Below are positions 35,075 to 44,681 of a stretch of DNA of 64,000 nt, in pieces. The notes under the pieces were generated by a model. It ran no database searches and had not been told where the DNA came from. It was given only the letters and a program-made list of their open reading frames with translations. Made by a program: the position numbers and the translations under genes. Origin of the DNA: Pseudomonas sp. MM213 (GTDB taxonomy: Bacteria > Pseudomonadota > Gammaproteobacteria > Pseudomonadales > Pseudomonadaceae); the NCBI RefSeq assembly GCF_020423045.1, contig NZ_CP081943.1, positions 620,001-684,000 on the forward strand, given 5' to 3'. Position 1 is the stretch's first letter. Each line of letters begins with the position of its first letter.

Positions 35075-35512
35075 ATGACGTTTGTGTTGGCTCAAGGGCT
35101 GGTGACGATCTTCGCGGTGATCAGCCTGATCCATGTCTACTGGGCGATGGGTGGCCAGTGGGCTGCCGTGGCGGCCGTGCCGCAGGTGCCGGTGGAGGGC
35201 AGCGCGAGATCGCAGCCTGCGTTCAAGCCCTCGGGGTGGTTGACGTTGCTGGTGGCTTTCGGTTTGCTGCTGATTGCAGCGCTGGTGTGTTTGCGCGTTG
35301 GCTGGTGGGTGCCGGCGGTGACCCATCAATCGCTGCAATGGGTGATCAGCGCCATCGCGATGCTGATGTTCGCCCGGGCGATTGGCGATTCGAACCTGGT
35401 GGGGTTTTTCAAGCAGGTCAAGGGATCGGAATTTGCCCGGCTGGATACGTGGGTGTATTCGCCGTTGTGTGTGGTGTTGGGGGCGGGGTTGCTGGTAGTT
35501 GCCTGGATTTGA
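35075..35512 (+). CDS. DUF3995 family membrane protein
   Basis: 145 residues with four hydrophobic helices (VTIFAVISLIHVYWAMGG, WLTLLVAFGLLLIAALV, WVISAIAMLMFARAIGD, CVVLGAGLLVVAWI), matching DUF3995. Inner-membrane, unknown function. Divergent from the DUF2946 gene. Confidence 0.8.
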   Translation: MTFVLAQGLVTIFAVISLIHVYWAMGGQWAAVAAVPQVPVEGSARSQPAFKPSGWLTLLVAFGLLLIAALVCLRVGWWVPAVTHQSLQWVISAIAMLMFARAIGDSNLVGFFKQVKGSEFARLDTWVYSPLCVVLGAGLLVVAWI

Positions 35513-35519
35513 AAAGCTT

Positions 35520-35592
35520 CGCGGGCAAGCCTTGCTCCTACAGAGGGATGTGTGTTTACAGCCGGTCCCTGTAGGAGCAAGGCTTGCCCGCG
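35520..35592. repeat. REPIN
   Basis: CGCGGGCAAGCCTTGCTCCTACA ... TGTAGGAGCAAGGCTTGCCC in inward-facing orientation opposite to most others, between convergent genes. Confidence 0.85.
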
Positions 35593-35626
35593 AAGAGGCC
35601 CTGACAATCAATACAAATCTCTGAAC

Positions 35627-35989
35627 TTAACTCCCACTCTCCGTCCGCCGGCTACTCACCTCGGCCGGCACATCATCCCCCGCCATACGCTTGCGGAACA
35701 ACGCCGCCCGCGCCAGCAGCAACGTGGTTACCGGCACCGTAATCGCCAACAGAATCGGGATCAGCCAGGCATGCAGCACCGGCCCGGACTTTAGCGCCGA
35801 AAAGTAGATGATCGACCCCAGCGCCACGCACCACGCACCCAATGTCGAGGCCAGCGCCGGCGGGTGCATGCGTTGAAAATAATCCTTCATCCGCACCAGC
35901 CCGATCGCCCCGATCAGCGCAAAAACACTGCTGAGTACCAGCAGGATCGCCACCGGGATTTCCACCCACAGAGACAGTTCAGCGTTCAT
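35627..35989 (-). CDS. mnhG: Monovalent cation/H+ antiporter subunit G
   Basis: 120 residues, three membrane helices, with GLVRMKDYFQRMHPPALASTLG typical of MnhG/PhaG/ShaG. Last gene of the operon; its start overlaps the stop of subunit F by 4 bp. Confidence 0.9.
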   Translation of the reverse strand: MNAELSLWVEIPVAILLVLSSVFALIGAIGLVRMKDYFQRMHPPALASTLGAWCVALGSIIYFSALKSGPVLHAWLIPILLAITVPVTTLLLARAALFRKRMAGDDVPAEVSSRRTESGS

Positions 35990-36264
35990 TCGATCACCTC
36001 GCCACGCAGCAGGAATTTCGCCAGGGCAAACGAGCCGACGAAGCCGAACAGCGCGATCAGCAGCGCCGCTTCGAAGTACGTGTCACTGGCATAACGAATA
36101 CCCAGTGTCAGCATCATCAGCATCGCGATGATGTACAGGTAATCCAGCGCCAGAACCCGGTCCTGCGCCGACGGCCCTTTGAACAGGCGGATCAGGGTCA
36201 GGACCATCGCCAGCGAAAAAATGAACAGGCTCAGCAGAACCGCATTCGACAGCAACGGGCTCAT
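35986..36264 (-). CDS. mnhF: Monovalent cation/H+ antiporter subunit F
   Basis: 92 residues, three helices, with RLFKGPSAQDRVLALDYL characteristic of MnhF/PhaF. Overlaps both neighbours by 4 bp. Confidence 0.9.
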   Translation of the reverse strand: MSPLLSNAVLLSLFIFSLAMVLTLIRLFKGPSAQDRVLALDYLYIIAMLMMLTLGIRYASDTYFEAALLIALFGFVGSFALAKFLLRGEVIE

Positions 36265-36749
36265 TCGAAAATCTCCATCAACGGGCGTTCGTAAGTCACC
36301 TTGAAATGCTCGATGAACAGCGCTTCGTCATCCAGATCGAAGACGTGCAGCAACAAAATGCTGCGGTCCAGCGCCAGTTCGGACCAGACCGTACCGGGCA
36401 CCACCGTGCAGATCATCGCCAGTGCCGCCAGGCCGTTGGCGTCGCGCAAATCCAGCGGCACCTTGATGAACCGCGAGCGCGGCGGGCGTCGACCGGCGTT
36501 CAAGACACCCCAGGCCACAGCAAGGTTGGAGACCAGCACGTCGCGACCGACGATCAAGAACAAACGCAGAATCACGCCGGGACGCCGAATGCGGATCGGC
36601 AGGGGGCGCAACTTGCGCATCATCAACGGCGCGCAAAACCCGAGCACGGCGCCCAGTAGCAGATTGCCGGGGCTTATCGACAGGTTCAGCACCAGCCACA
36701 ACAACCACAGCGCCAGCGACAACCAAGGTGCAGGAAACAGACGCCTCAT
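36261..36749 (-). CDS. mnhE: Monovalent cation/H+ antiporter subunit E
   Basis: 162 residues beginning MRRLFPAPWLSLALWLLWLV, with ICTVVPGTVWSEL of MnhE. The ATG overlaps the stop of subunit D (ATGA); the open frame further upstream is antisense-like sequence inside mnhD and is not used. Confidence 0.9.
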   Translation of the reverse strand: MRRLFPAPWLSLALWLLWLVLNLSISPGNLLLGAVLGFCAPLMMRKLRPLPIRIRRPGVILRLFLIVGRDVLVSNLAVAWGVLNAGRRPPRSRFIKVPLDLRDANGLAALAMICTVVPGTVWSELALDRSILLLHVFDLDDEALFIEHFKVTYERPLMEIFE

Positions 36750-38431
36750 GGCTGCACCTCCGCGACGGCCGCTTTGGCTTCCGGACTCGGAACTGCCCGG
36801 GTGCCAAGCACCGCCATCACGTATTGCTGCGGATTGTTCAAGGTTTGTGCGGCGGCCTGGGTGTAACGCAGCAGCGGCTCGGCCTTGAAGGTCAGCAGAA
36901 TGCTCAGGCCCAACAGTGCAATGATCGGCACACATTCGAGCCGTCGCAGCAAGGGTGATGGCCGTTCTTCAGGCGTCCAGAAACGCTGGATGCCCAGGCG
37001 CGAGAAGGCAATCAACGACGCCAGCCCGGAGAGAATCAGCAACGCCAACAAACCCCACGCGGCGTTCGACACCGGTTCATCCGCGCCATTGCCCAGGCCC
37101 AGCGGGTTGAGCAGGGCGTGCAGTAAACCGAGTTTGCCGATAAAGCCGGACAGCGGCGGCATGCCGATGATCAGCAACGCGCAAGCGATGAAGCTCAAGC
37201 CGAGAAACGCCATGGTCCATGGAATCACCTGGCCGACCACGGCTTTCTGTTCATCGTCGAGGTTGATGCCTTTGGGCGGTTGCAGGGATTCCATCGGCCG
37301 CGCAATTAGGTCGGCGTCATCGAACAACGGCATTTCATTGGCCGAGCGCGAACGTTCGATCAACTCGGCCAGCAGGAACAACGCGCTCAACGCCAGGGTC
37401 GAGCTGACGAGATAGAACAGCGCCGCGCCGATCAGGTTCGGCTGGGCGAAACCGATGGCCGACAGCAGAATGCCCGCCGACACCAGAATGCTCAGGCTGG
37501 CCATGCGCTCCAGACGTTGCGCGGCGAGAATCGCCACGGCGGCGCAGACGATGGTTGCCATGCCGCCGTAGATCAGCCAGTCGCCGCCAAAATAAGCTGA
37601 CGCGCCAGCCTGACCGGAGAACAGCAAGGTCCACAGGCGCAGCAAGGTGTAGACGCCAACCTTGGTCATGATCGCGAACATCGCCGCCACCGGCGCACTG
37701 GCCGAGGAATAGGCCGGCACCAGCCAGAAATTCAGTGGCCACATCCCGGCCTTGGCCAGGAACGCCACGGCGAGAATCGCCGCGCCGGCATGCAGCAAGC
37801 CGCGATCGGCTTCCGGCACCAGCGGGATTTTCAGCGCCAGGTCAGCCATGTTCAGGGTGCCGGTGACGCCGTAGATCAGCGCCGCGCCGATCAGGAACAG
37901 CGACGAGGCCAGCAGATTGATCGAGATGTAATGCAACCCCGACGACACCCGCGCCCGGCCCGAACCGTGGAGCATCAGGCCGTAAGAGGCCGCCAGCAGC
38001 ACCTCGAAAAACACGAACAGGTTGAACAGGTCCGCTGTCAGGAACGCGCCATACAAACCCATCATCTGGATCTGGAACAGCGCGTGGAAACTGGAACCGG
38101 CGCCGTCCCATCGGGCCATCGCGAACAGCAGGGCGCTGACGCCGATGATCCCGGTCAGCACCAGCATCAGCGCGGACAGGCGATCGACCACCAGCACGAT
38201 CCCGAACGGCACTTGCCAGTTGCCCGGCAGGTAGACGCCGATGGAGCCGGGCACATCAGTGGTTTGCGTCCATTGCAGCAACAGCACGGCGATGCCCAGC
38301 CCCAAGAGGCTGGAAAGCAGGTTGATTTTAGCCTTCAGCGGGCGGTGCTTCTCGCCCAGCATCAGCATGATGGCGGCGGTCAGCAGCGGCAACAGAATCG
38401 GTGCGGCGATCAGGTGCGTCATCGCATTCAT
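36746..38431 (-). CDS. mnhD: Monovalent cation/H+ antiporter subunit D
   Basis: 561 residues, polytopic, proton-translocating NuoM/N-like subunit: FAMARWDGAGSSFHALFQIQ, DLFNLFVFFEVLLAASYGL, the conserved lysine segment FLAKAGMWPLNFWL. A loop of about 70 residues near residue 370 carries the NEMPLFDDADLIARPMESLQ insertion. Couples proton flow to Na+/K+ export in the Mrp-type complex. Confidence 0.92.
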   Translation of the reverse strand: MNAMTHLIAAPILLPLLTAAIMLMLGEKHRPLKAKINLLSSLLGLGIAVLLLQWTQTTDVPGSIGVYLPGNWQVPFGIVLVVDRLSALMLVLTGIIGVSALLFAMARWDGAGSSFHALFQIQMMGLYGAFLTADLFNLFVFFEVLLAASYGLMLHGSGRARVSSGLHYISINLLASSLFLIGAALIYGVTGTLNMADLALKIPLVPEADRGLLHAGAAILAVAFLAKAGMWPLNFWLVPAYSSASAPVAAMFAIMTKVGVYTLLRLWTLLFSGQAGASAYFGGDWLIYGGMATIVCAAVAILAAQRLERMASLSILVSAGILLSAIGFAQPNLIGAALFYLVSSTLALSALFLLAELIERSRSANEMPLFDDADLIARPMESLQPPKGINLDDEQKAVVGQVIPWTMAFLGLSFIACALLIIGMPPLSGFIGKLGLLHALLNPLGLGNGADEPVSNAAWGLLALLILSGLASLIAFSRLGIQRFWTPEERPSPLLRRLECVPIIALLGLSILLTFKAEPLLRYTQAAAQTLNNPQQYVMAVLGTRAVPSPEAKAAVAEVQP

Positions 38432-38772
38432 TCTTTAGGCTCCCGGCCATCCACATGGTCGGTGCCGGTCAAGCCACGCGAAGCCAGCAGCACGACGAGA
38501 AACAGCGCGGTCATGGCGAAGCTGATCACGATGGCGGTCAGCACCAGCGCTTGTGGCAGCGGGTCGGTGTAATGCAACAGATCTTGCGGTACGCCGTCCT
38601 TGATGTTCGGCTCTTTGCCGATGAACAGACTGCCCATGCTGAAGATGAACAGATTGACGCCGTACGACAGCAGGCACAGGCCCATGACCACCTGGAACGT
38701 CCGTGGCCGTAGCACCAGCCAGACACCGGACGCGGCCAGTACGCCGATGGCGATTGCGATGACTTCTTCCAT
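38428..38772 (-). CDS. mnhC: Monovalent cation/H+ antiporter subunit C
   Basis: 114 residues, three helices, NuoK-like; QVVMGLCLLSYGVNLFIFS and DPLPQALVLTAIVISFAM are family signatures. Overlaps D by 4 bp and touches A/B by one base. Confidence 0.92.
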   Translation of the reverse strand: MEEVIAIAIGVLAASGVWLVLRPRTFQVVMGLCLLSYGVNLFIFSMGSLFIGKEPNIKDGVPQDLLHYTDPLPQALVLTAIVISFAMTALFLVVLLASRGLTGTDHVDGREPKE

Positions 38773-41690
38773 CAGACGGCTCCTTTCGTGGCGACGGATC
38801 TGGGCTGGGCAGCGGTTTTATGGCCGCGTACCGATTGGTGGCCGAGGGCGGTGAGGATCAACAGCGTCGAGCCGACCACCACCGAGTACACGCCGATGTC
38901 GAAGAACAGTGCGCTGGCGATGTGAATGTCGCCCAATACCGGCAGTTCGGCATGCCAGGTGTGGGTGGTCAGGAACGGATAGCCGACCGCCATCGCCCCG
39001 AGCCCGGTGACCGTGGCGAACAGCAAACCGGTGCCCATCCAGCGCAGTGGGCGCAGGCTCATTTGTGCCTCGACCCACTGCGTGCCGGCGACCATGTATT
39101 GCAGGATGAACGCCACCGACATCACCAGCCCCGCGACAAACCCGCCGCCCGGCTGGTTGTGGCCGCGCATGAACAGGTAGATCGAGACCACGAACGCAAT
39201 CGGCAACAGCATGCGCACCAGCACCGCCGGGACCATCATGAAGCCGAGGGCGGTGTCGCTGGCGTGACGTGGGTTGACCAGATCGGTGACCACGTCGGGC
39301 GCGAGCAAGCGTTGTTGCGCCGGCAGTTGCAGGCTTTCTTTCGGCGGGCGGAAGCGTCGCAACAGCGCGAACACGGTCAGCGCCACAGCCACCAGCACGG
39401 TGATTTCGCCGAGGGTATCGAAGCCACGGAAGTCCACCAGCATCACGTTGACCACGTTGCTGCCGCCGCCTTCCGGCAGGGCTCGGCTGAGGTAGAACGA
39501 GGAAATGTCGTTGGGCGTCTGGCGCGTCAGCATTGCGTACGACAGCAACGCCATGCCGCCCCCGACGGCGATCGACAGCAGCAAGTCGCGCAGACGCCGG
39601 ATGCGTGCCTTGCGCAGGCTGCTCGGCAGCGGCGAAACCTCTTCGATCCGTCGCGGCAACCAACGCAGGCCCAGCAGGATCAGCACCGTGGTCACCACTT
39701 CAACCACCAGTTGCGTCAGCGCCAGATCGGGCGCGGAGAACCAGACGAAGGTGACGCAGGTCATCAGTCCACAGACGCTGACCATGGTCAGTGCCGCGAG
39801 CCGGTGATACTTGGCTTGCCACGCCGCGCCGAGGGCACAGGCAATCGCCAGCAGCCACAAGGTCACGAACACGATCGAGCCCGGAATCTTCGGCCGGTCA
39901 CCCCAGCTCAGGCTGCTGTGCAGCATCGGGATCAACCCGGCCAGCACGGCTGCGAGCACCATCAGGAACAGCTGGGTTTGCAGGCGTTTGGTGCTGATCC
40001 GCCGCTCCAGGCGACGGGCCAGGCGCATCATGATCACCAGGCTGCGCTCGAACAGGCGCTTGCCGTTGAACAGGCCAATCACCGGCGGGTATTTGAAACG
40101 CCCGTGCTTGAACTGGTTGCGCAGCAGCAGGTAGAGCACGATGCCGCCGGACATGGCGACCAGGCTCATGATCATCGGCGCGTTCCAGCCGTGCCAGATC
40201 GCCAGGCTGTATTCAGGCAAGGTGCCGCCAACGACGGGCAGGGCAGCGGCAGCCAGTAACGAGCCGACCACTTGTGCCGGGAAAATCCCCACGATCAGGC
40301 AGGTGAACACCAGCAATTCCACCGGTGCACGCATCCAGCGTGGCGGTTCGTGCGGGGTGTGCGGCAGGTCGGTGGCGGTCGGGCCGAAGAACACATCAAC
40401 CGTGAAGCGCAGTGAATAGGCGACGCTGAACGTGCCGGCGATGGTCGCGACGATGGGCAGGGTCAACTCGATCCAGGCGGTCGCGTTGATGAATACCGTT
40501 TCGGCGAAGAACATCTCTTTCGACAGGAAACCGTTGAGCAACGGCACGCCCGCCATCGAGGCACTGGCGACCATGGCCAACGTCGCGGTGAACGGAATCA
40601 GTTTGATCAGGCCGCTGAGTTTGCGAATGTCGCGGGTGCCGCTTTCGTGGTCAATGATCCCGGCGGCCATGAACAGCGACGCCTTGAAGGTGGCGTGGTT
40701 GAGGATGTGAAACACGGCGGCCACGGCAGCCAGTGGACTGTTCAGGCCCAGCAGCAGGGTGATCAGGCCTAGGTGGCTGATGGTCGAGTATGCGAGCAGG
40801 CCTTTGAGGTCGTTCTGGAACATCGCGCAGTACGCGCCGAGTAACAGGGTGCAAGCACCGGCACCGCTGACGATGTAGAACCATTCCTCACTGCCGGACA
40901 ACGACGGCCACAGCCGCGCCAGCAGAAACACCCCAGCCTTGACCATGGTCGCCGAGTGCAAATACGCAGAGACCGGTGTCGGCGCCGCCATCGCGTGGGG
41001 CAGCCAGAAGTGGAAGGGGAATTGCGCGCTTTTACTCAGGGCGCCGATCAGAATCAGGGGCAGCAGAAGAGGGTAGAGGGCATGTGCGCGAATCAGATCG
41101 CCGGCGGCCAGGACCTTGTCCAGGTCATAGCTGCCGACCACATGGCCAAGCAGCATGACCCCCGCCAACAGGCACAAACCGCCCGCGCCAGTGACCATCA
41201 GCGCCATGTAAGCGCCGCGTCGCGCATCAGCGCGGTGGTGCCAATAGCCGATCAACAGGAATGAAAAGAGGCTGGTCAGCTCCCAGAAAAACACGATCTG
41301 GATCAGGTTGCCGGAAATCACCAGGCCGAGCATGGCGCCCATGAACGCCAGGAAAAACGCGAAGAACCGCGGCACTGGATCGTCCGGCGACATGTAATAG
41401 CGGGCATACAACGACACCAGCGTGCCGATGCCCAGTACCAGCATCGAGAACAGCCAGGCAAACCCGTCCATGCGCAGAACGAAGTTCAGGCCGAGGCTGG
41501 GTAGCCAGAAAAACTCTTCGCGAATGACGCCACCATGGGCGATCTGCGGGTACAGGAGTGCGACCTGGACGGTGCCTATGAGGGCAACGACGCCAGCCAA
41601 CAAAGATTCAGTGTTACGCGCGTTGTGCGGCAGCACGGCTGCCAGACAGCTGCCGACAAAGGGCAGAAGCAGTAGAACTATCAGGGACAT
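38772..41690 (-). CDS. mnhA: Monovalent cation/H+ antiporter fused subunits A and B
   Basis: 972 residues. Residues 1 to about 780 are the NuoL-like subunit A (FWELTSLFSFLLIGYWHHR, LSKSAQFPFHFWLPHAM); the last about 160 are subunit B (LVRMLLPIAFVVSIYLFMRG HNQPGGGFVAGL). The A-B fusion makes this the six-gene group II operon known as sha/pha in Pseudomonas and rhizobia. First gene of the operon; roles in Na+ tolerance and pH homeostasis are established for the family. Confidence 0.93.
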   Translation of the reverse strand: MSLIVLLLLPFVGSCLAAVLPHNARNTESLLAGVVALIGTVQVALLYPQIAHGGVIREEFFWLPSLGLNFVLRMDGFAWLFSMLVLGIGTLVSLYARYYMSPDDPVPRFFAFFLAFMGAMLGLVISGNLIQIVFFWELTSLFSFLLIGYWHHRADARRGAYMALMVTGAGGLCLLAGVMLLGHVVGSYDLDKVLAAGDLIRAHALYPLLLPLILIGALSKSAQFPFHFWLPHAMAAPTPVSAYLHSATMVKAGVFLLARLWPSLSGSEEWFYIVSGAGACTLLLGAYCAMFQNDLKGLLAYSTISHLGLITLLLGLNSPLAAVAAVFHILNHATFKASLFMAAGIIDHESGTRDIRKLSGLIKLIPFTATLAMVASASMAGVPLLNGFLSKEMFFAETVFINATAWIELTLPIVATIAGTFSVAYSLRFTVDVFFGPTATDLPHTPHEPPRWMRAPVELLVFTCLIVGIFPAQVVGSLLAAAALPVVGGTLPEYSLAIWHGWNAPMIMSLVAMSGGIVLYLLLRNQFKHGRFKYPPVIGLFNGKRLFERSLVIMMRLARRLERRISTKRLQTQLFLMVLAAVLAGLIPMLHSSLSWGDRPKIPGSIVFVTLWLLAIACALGAAWQAKYHRLAALTMVSVCGLMTCVTFVWFSAPDLALTQLVVEVVTTVLILLGLRWLPRRIEEVSPLPSSLRKARIRRLRDLLLSIAVGGGMALLSYAMLTRQTPNDISSFYLSRALPEGGGSNVVNVMLVDFRGFDTLGEITVLVAVALTVFALLRRFRPPKESLQLPAQQRLLAPDVVTDLVNPRHASDTALGFMMVPAVLVRMLLPIAFVVSIYLFMRGHNQPGGGFVAGLVMSVAFILQYMVAGTQWVEAQMSLRPLRWMGTGLLFATVTGLGAMAVGYPFLTTHTWHAELPVLGDIHIASALFFDIGVYSVVVGSTLLILTALGHQSVRGHKTAAQPRSVATKGAV

Positions 41691-41912
41691 AGGCTTCTAA
41701 TCTGCGGAAGTTTGTGAAGCATCATACGTGCCAGTCCCCGGATCACCAAACGGCAAGCTGTGGCAGAATCCTACAAGGTAGACGGAAAAAGCCTGATTCA
41801 CATTGTTTCAGGGGGTTGTGTTCAATGGGGCTGAACCCTTTGCGAGCCGGCTTGCTGCGGGCGGCGTTCCGACGATGGCGTCCTAATGGCCGGCGTGTTT
41901 CTTTGATGGTGT

Positions 41913-42225
41913 ACATATCCATTGCTGCGGTAACGGCTTCTATTGGTTTCGCCCTTACGGCGAGTCACTTGGAAAAGCCCCAAGTAACCAAGGGCTCTTG
42001 CCCCTTTCGTTCGGTGCCTCGCTAATGCTCGCCATGCCCTCGTTCCGGTCCTGCTCCGTGGGCCCGCCGCCATCGGCCATCCATGGCCGGGGGCGGCTAA
42101 CCCGGCATCCATGCCGGGTTGCCCACTGCGCAGAACCTCCACTCGGCCTCTCGAGGGGGCGCTCAGATCAAAAGCGGAAGGCGAGCTAACGCTCGGCCTA
42201 ATGAGTGGTGAAAATCAAAAGCAAA
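41913..42225 (+). repeat. Dispersed repeat R, copy C (single arm)
   Basis: The only copy without a partner arm; followed by a REPIN. A half REP (GCGAGCCGGCTTGCTGCGGG) lies just upstream at about 41836. The 41691-42603 gap holds this and no clear gene. Confidence 0.85.
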
Positions 42226-42235
42226 CGTGACTCCC

Positions 42236-42336
42236 TGTAGGAGCGAGGCTTGCCCGCGAAAAGCGTCGGGGCAACGCGTTCATTCAGGCAGCCCGCGTTA
42301 TCGTTAACGTCCATCGCCGGCAAGCCGGCTCCTACA
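42236..42336. repeat. REPIN
   Basis: TGTAGGAGCGAGGCTTGCCC ... GGCAAGCCGGCTCCTACA with the AACGCGTTCATTCAGGCAGC-type spacer shared with composites A, B and D. Confidence 0.88.
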
Positions 42337-42439
42337 GGAGGGATGTGTACATGGCGACCAGCAACACCGGGATATCGCAATCATTGTTGGTCATCGATAT
42401 GTACGGGTTCATGCGTCACCTTCCGCTTGAGCGGCGTGC

Positions 42440-42613
42440 ATGCCGTCAATAGAGGCCTGTCCCCGTGAGCGCGGTGCCGATCATATGTTTGGCATGTTCC
42501 GCAGCGTCGAGCAGCGGGATGTCGGGTTGTACGGCAAAGAGGTGAAGGTCGACGTGGTCGCAAGGGGCGAAGACGATTTATCAGGCGCTTCAAATCTTGA
42601 GGCTTACCCCTGA
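42440..42613 (+). CDS. Short open frame, possible gene remnant
   Basis: 57 codons from ATG 42440, encoding a charged peptide with LYGKEVKVDVVARGEDD. No ribosome site and no recognised family; its stop overlaps the end of the EamA gene. Might be the tail of a gene lost where the second R arm is missing. Confidence 0.25.
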   Translation: MPSIEACPRERGADHMFGMFRSVEQRDVGLYGKEVKVDVVARGEDDLSGASNLEAYP

Positions 42614-43533
42614 GTTTCGCGCTCCAACTCTTCCTCGACCGCAGCTGCCTTACCCTTGGTCTTCAACTCACTCACAATCACCGCCGCCACAATCAACCCC
42701 GCGCCCACCAACGCAATCGCCGGCAACCGTTCCCCGGCGATCCTTCCGACGATCCCGGCCCACACGGGCTCACCCGCGTAAATCAACGTCGCCCGCGTCG
42801 GAGAAACGCTCTTCTGCGCCCAGTTCATCGCCACCTGAATCGCCGCGCTCGCTGCGCCGAGGCCGAGGGCGCTGCACAGCAAAAACCATGAAAAGTCAGG
42901 AATGACTTCCTGAGTCGGCACCACCAGCAAGAACGACAACACCGAGGTGGTCGCCAATTGCACCACCGTCACCCGGCGCACATCGACCTGGCCGGCGTAG
43001 GTGCTGATCAGAATGATCTCCGCGGCAATCGCGATGGCGCTGATCAGCGTGGCGATTTCACCCGGACTGAAGTTGAACGATGCACCCGCGGGCCCCGACA
43101 GCAACATCAACCCGGTAAACGCCAGCATGATCCCGATGCTCGGCATCAACCCCGGACGCCGCCCCAGCACCAGCCATTGCAGCAACGGCACGAAGGGTAC
43201 GTACAGCGCGGTAATAAAGGCCGACTGACTGCTTGGAATGCTCTGCAGCCCGACGGTCTGCAGTCCGTAGCCGAGCATGATCGCCACGCCGATAAAGGCG
43301 CCGGCCTTGAGTTCGAACAGGGTCATTTCCCGCAGATGACGCCAGGAGAACAGGGCAACGATGCACGCGGCGGCGGCAAAGCGCAGGCCGACGAAGAACA
43401 TCGGGCCGCTGACGGTCATCGCGTGCTGCACCAGCAAGAAGGTCCCGCCCCAGACCATGGTGATCAACACCAGCACGCACTCGGCCTTGCTGAATTTGCG
43501 GGAAGAAGCCAGGGAGGAATTCAACGACGTCAT
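42604..43533 (-). CDS. EamA/DMT-family exporter
   Basis: 309 residues with ten hydrophobic helices in two EamA halves (VLVLITMVWGGTFLLVQHAM; WAQKSVSPTRATLIYAGEPV). ATG 43533 has AAGG upstream; a longer frame would run into the divergent regulator promoter. Exports metabolites such as amino acids in family members. Divergent from the XRE-cupin gene, which probably controls it. Confidence 0.87.
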   Translation of the reverse strand: MTSLNSSLASSRKFSKAECVLVLITMVWGGTFLLVQHAMTVSGPMFFVGLRFAAAACIVALFSWRHLREMTLFELKAGAFIGVAIMLGYGLQTVGLQSIPSSQSAFITALYVPFVPLLQWLVLGRRPGLMPSIGIMLAFTGLMLLSGPAGASFNFSPGEIATLISAIAIAAEIILISTYAGQVDVRRVTVVQLATTSVLSFLLVVPTQEVIPDFSWFLLCSALGLGAASAAIQVAMNWAQKSVSPTRATLIYAGEPVWAGIVGRIAGERLPAIALVGAGLIVAAVIVSELKTKGKAAAVEEELERETQG

Positions 43534-43576
43534 GACCTTGCGCGCTACCTGAGGGCGACGCACAATGCGCCGAATG

Positions 43577-43596
43577 TTGCGCAGTATACTGCCCAA
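43577..43596. promoter_or_regulatory. Candidate operator TTGCGCAGTATACTGCCCAA
   Basis: A 20-bp palindrome with one mismatched pair, centred on GCAGTATACTGC, in the 72-bp gap between the EamA and XRE-cupin genes. Size and position suit the XRE regulator. Confidence 0.5.
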
Positions 43597-43605
43597 CGCC
43601 GATAA

Positions 43606-44181
43606 GTGAGCAATATAGTGCACAAAGATTCAACGCAGCGGGCTTCGGTCCTTCAGCACGTCAGCCTGAATGTTCGGCGTCTGCGCCACGCCGCCGACAT
43701 GAGCCAGACCGCGCTCGCCGAAAAGTCCGGGGTCAGCCGCCGAATGCTGGTGGCCATCGAGGCCGGCGAGAAGAACGTCAGCCTGACCACCCTCGACCGC
43801 GTGGCCGAAGCGCTGGATGTGGCCTTCAGCGACCTGATCCAGGCACCGGACGCCCGCGACCCGAGCCGCATCAACGAAGTGGCCTGGGCCGGAGTGATTC
43901 CGGGCAGCAAAGCCGTTTTGCTGTCCAAAGCCACCGCCACCCGTGAAGTGGAACAGTGGGAATGGTGCCTGCAACCGGGGGAGATTTATCCGTCGCAACC
44001 GGATGCAGAGGGTTGGAGCGAACAGATCTACGTGTTCGAAGGTTGCCTGACGCTGATGGTGCGCGACACGCCACATAACATCGGCGCGGGGGAGTTTTTC
44101 ATGTTCGCCAGCAACCAGCCTCATTCCTATCGCAACGATGGGGAAGTGGCGACGCGATTTGTGCGAAATGTGGTGATCTGA
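43606..44181 (+). CDS. XRE-family regulator with cupin domain
   Basis: 191 residues: HTH in about residues 20-75 (LRHAADMSQTALAEKSGVSR ... NVSLTTLDRVAEAL) and a C-terminal cupin (GEIYPSQPDAEGWSEQIYVF ... NQPHSYRN). Start GTG 43606, or GTG 43618. The last 60 codons are duplicated at 44871-45050. Confidence 0.88.
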   Translation: MSNIVHKDSTQRASVLQHVSLNVRRLRHAADMSQTALAEKSGVSRRMLVAIEAGEKNVSLTTLDRVAEALDVAFSDLIQAPDARDPSRINEVAWAGVIPGSKAVLLSKATATREVEQWEWCLQPGEIYPSQPDAEGWSEQIYVFEGCLTLMVRDTPHNIGAGEFFMFASNQPHSYRNDGEVATRFVRNVVI

Positions 44182-44215
44182 TTTCGGATACCGCTCATCT
44201 GAAATGATGCGCTAC

Positions 44216-44231
44216 CTGTTATTTATGACAG
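44216..44231. promoter_or_regulatory. CTGTTATTTATGACAG element upstream of small gene 1
   Basis: Imperfect inverted repeat CTGTTA-N4-TGACAG; ACC precedes it as in the other copies. 112 bp before the start of the gene at 44343. One of four related elements in the window. Confidence 0.6.
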
Positions 44232-44342
44232 TAGGCGGGCGGGGTGATTGTTCTTTAAATATCGTTCAGTACGTTGTACTCGTGACTTGCCCTGACTGCC
44301 GGGTAGGGTTTGCCCGACCGTCCACTGAACGGAGTTGGATAA

Positions 44343-44663
44343 ATGGCTTTATTACCAGCGCTCCAAATGAAAGAAGCTGTAGGTGGGGTGATTAAACTTA
44401 CAGATGTTCCGGCGGATGGCGCTACGGCCCTCATTCCTGAGCCCGACAATAATTTTCCCCGTGAAGATGTCAGCGTGTTTATTGAGCGTCAGGAGTATCT
44501 GCTGAAGCTCGGCGTGCCGACCGATGGCTATTATCAAGTAAAAGTACCAAAAAGTACTTTGCTTGATCATGTAGGGCCGAACAAACAGTTCAAATACATC
44601 ATCTGGCATGACGCGGCCGGAGACCTCTCTGATTCAATAAATTACGAGATCTTGCGTTCTTGA
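44343..44663 (+). CDS. Small Ig-like-unit protein 1
   Basis: 106 residues, AT-richer than its neighbours, no signal peptide. Starts LLPALQMKEAVGGVIKLTDV, then GATALIPEP, VSVFIERQEYLLKLG, YYQVKVPKSTLLDHVG and SDSINYEI. This series looks like one unit of the Ig-like repeats found in large Pseudomonas surface proteins, standing alone. Clear paralogue of the gene at 45219. CGGAG lies about 8 bp before the ATG. Confidence 0.7.
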   Translation: MALLPALQMKEAVGGVIKLTDVPADGATALIPEPDNNFPREDVSVFIERQEYLLKLGVPTDGYYQVKVPKSTLLDHVGPNKQFKYIIWHDAAGDLSDSINYEILRS

Positions 44664-44681
44664 TTGAGTGGAATAACAAAG

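Noticed and set aside
38820..40259. A 479-codon frame opposite mnhA and other long antisense frames in the antiporter operon
   Set aside because: Antisense shadow of a strongly coding high-GC gene; composition rich in His, Gln, Arg and no start signals.
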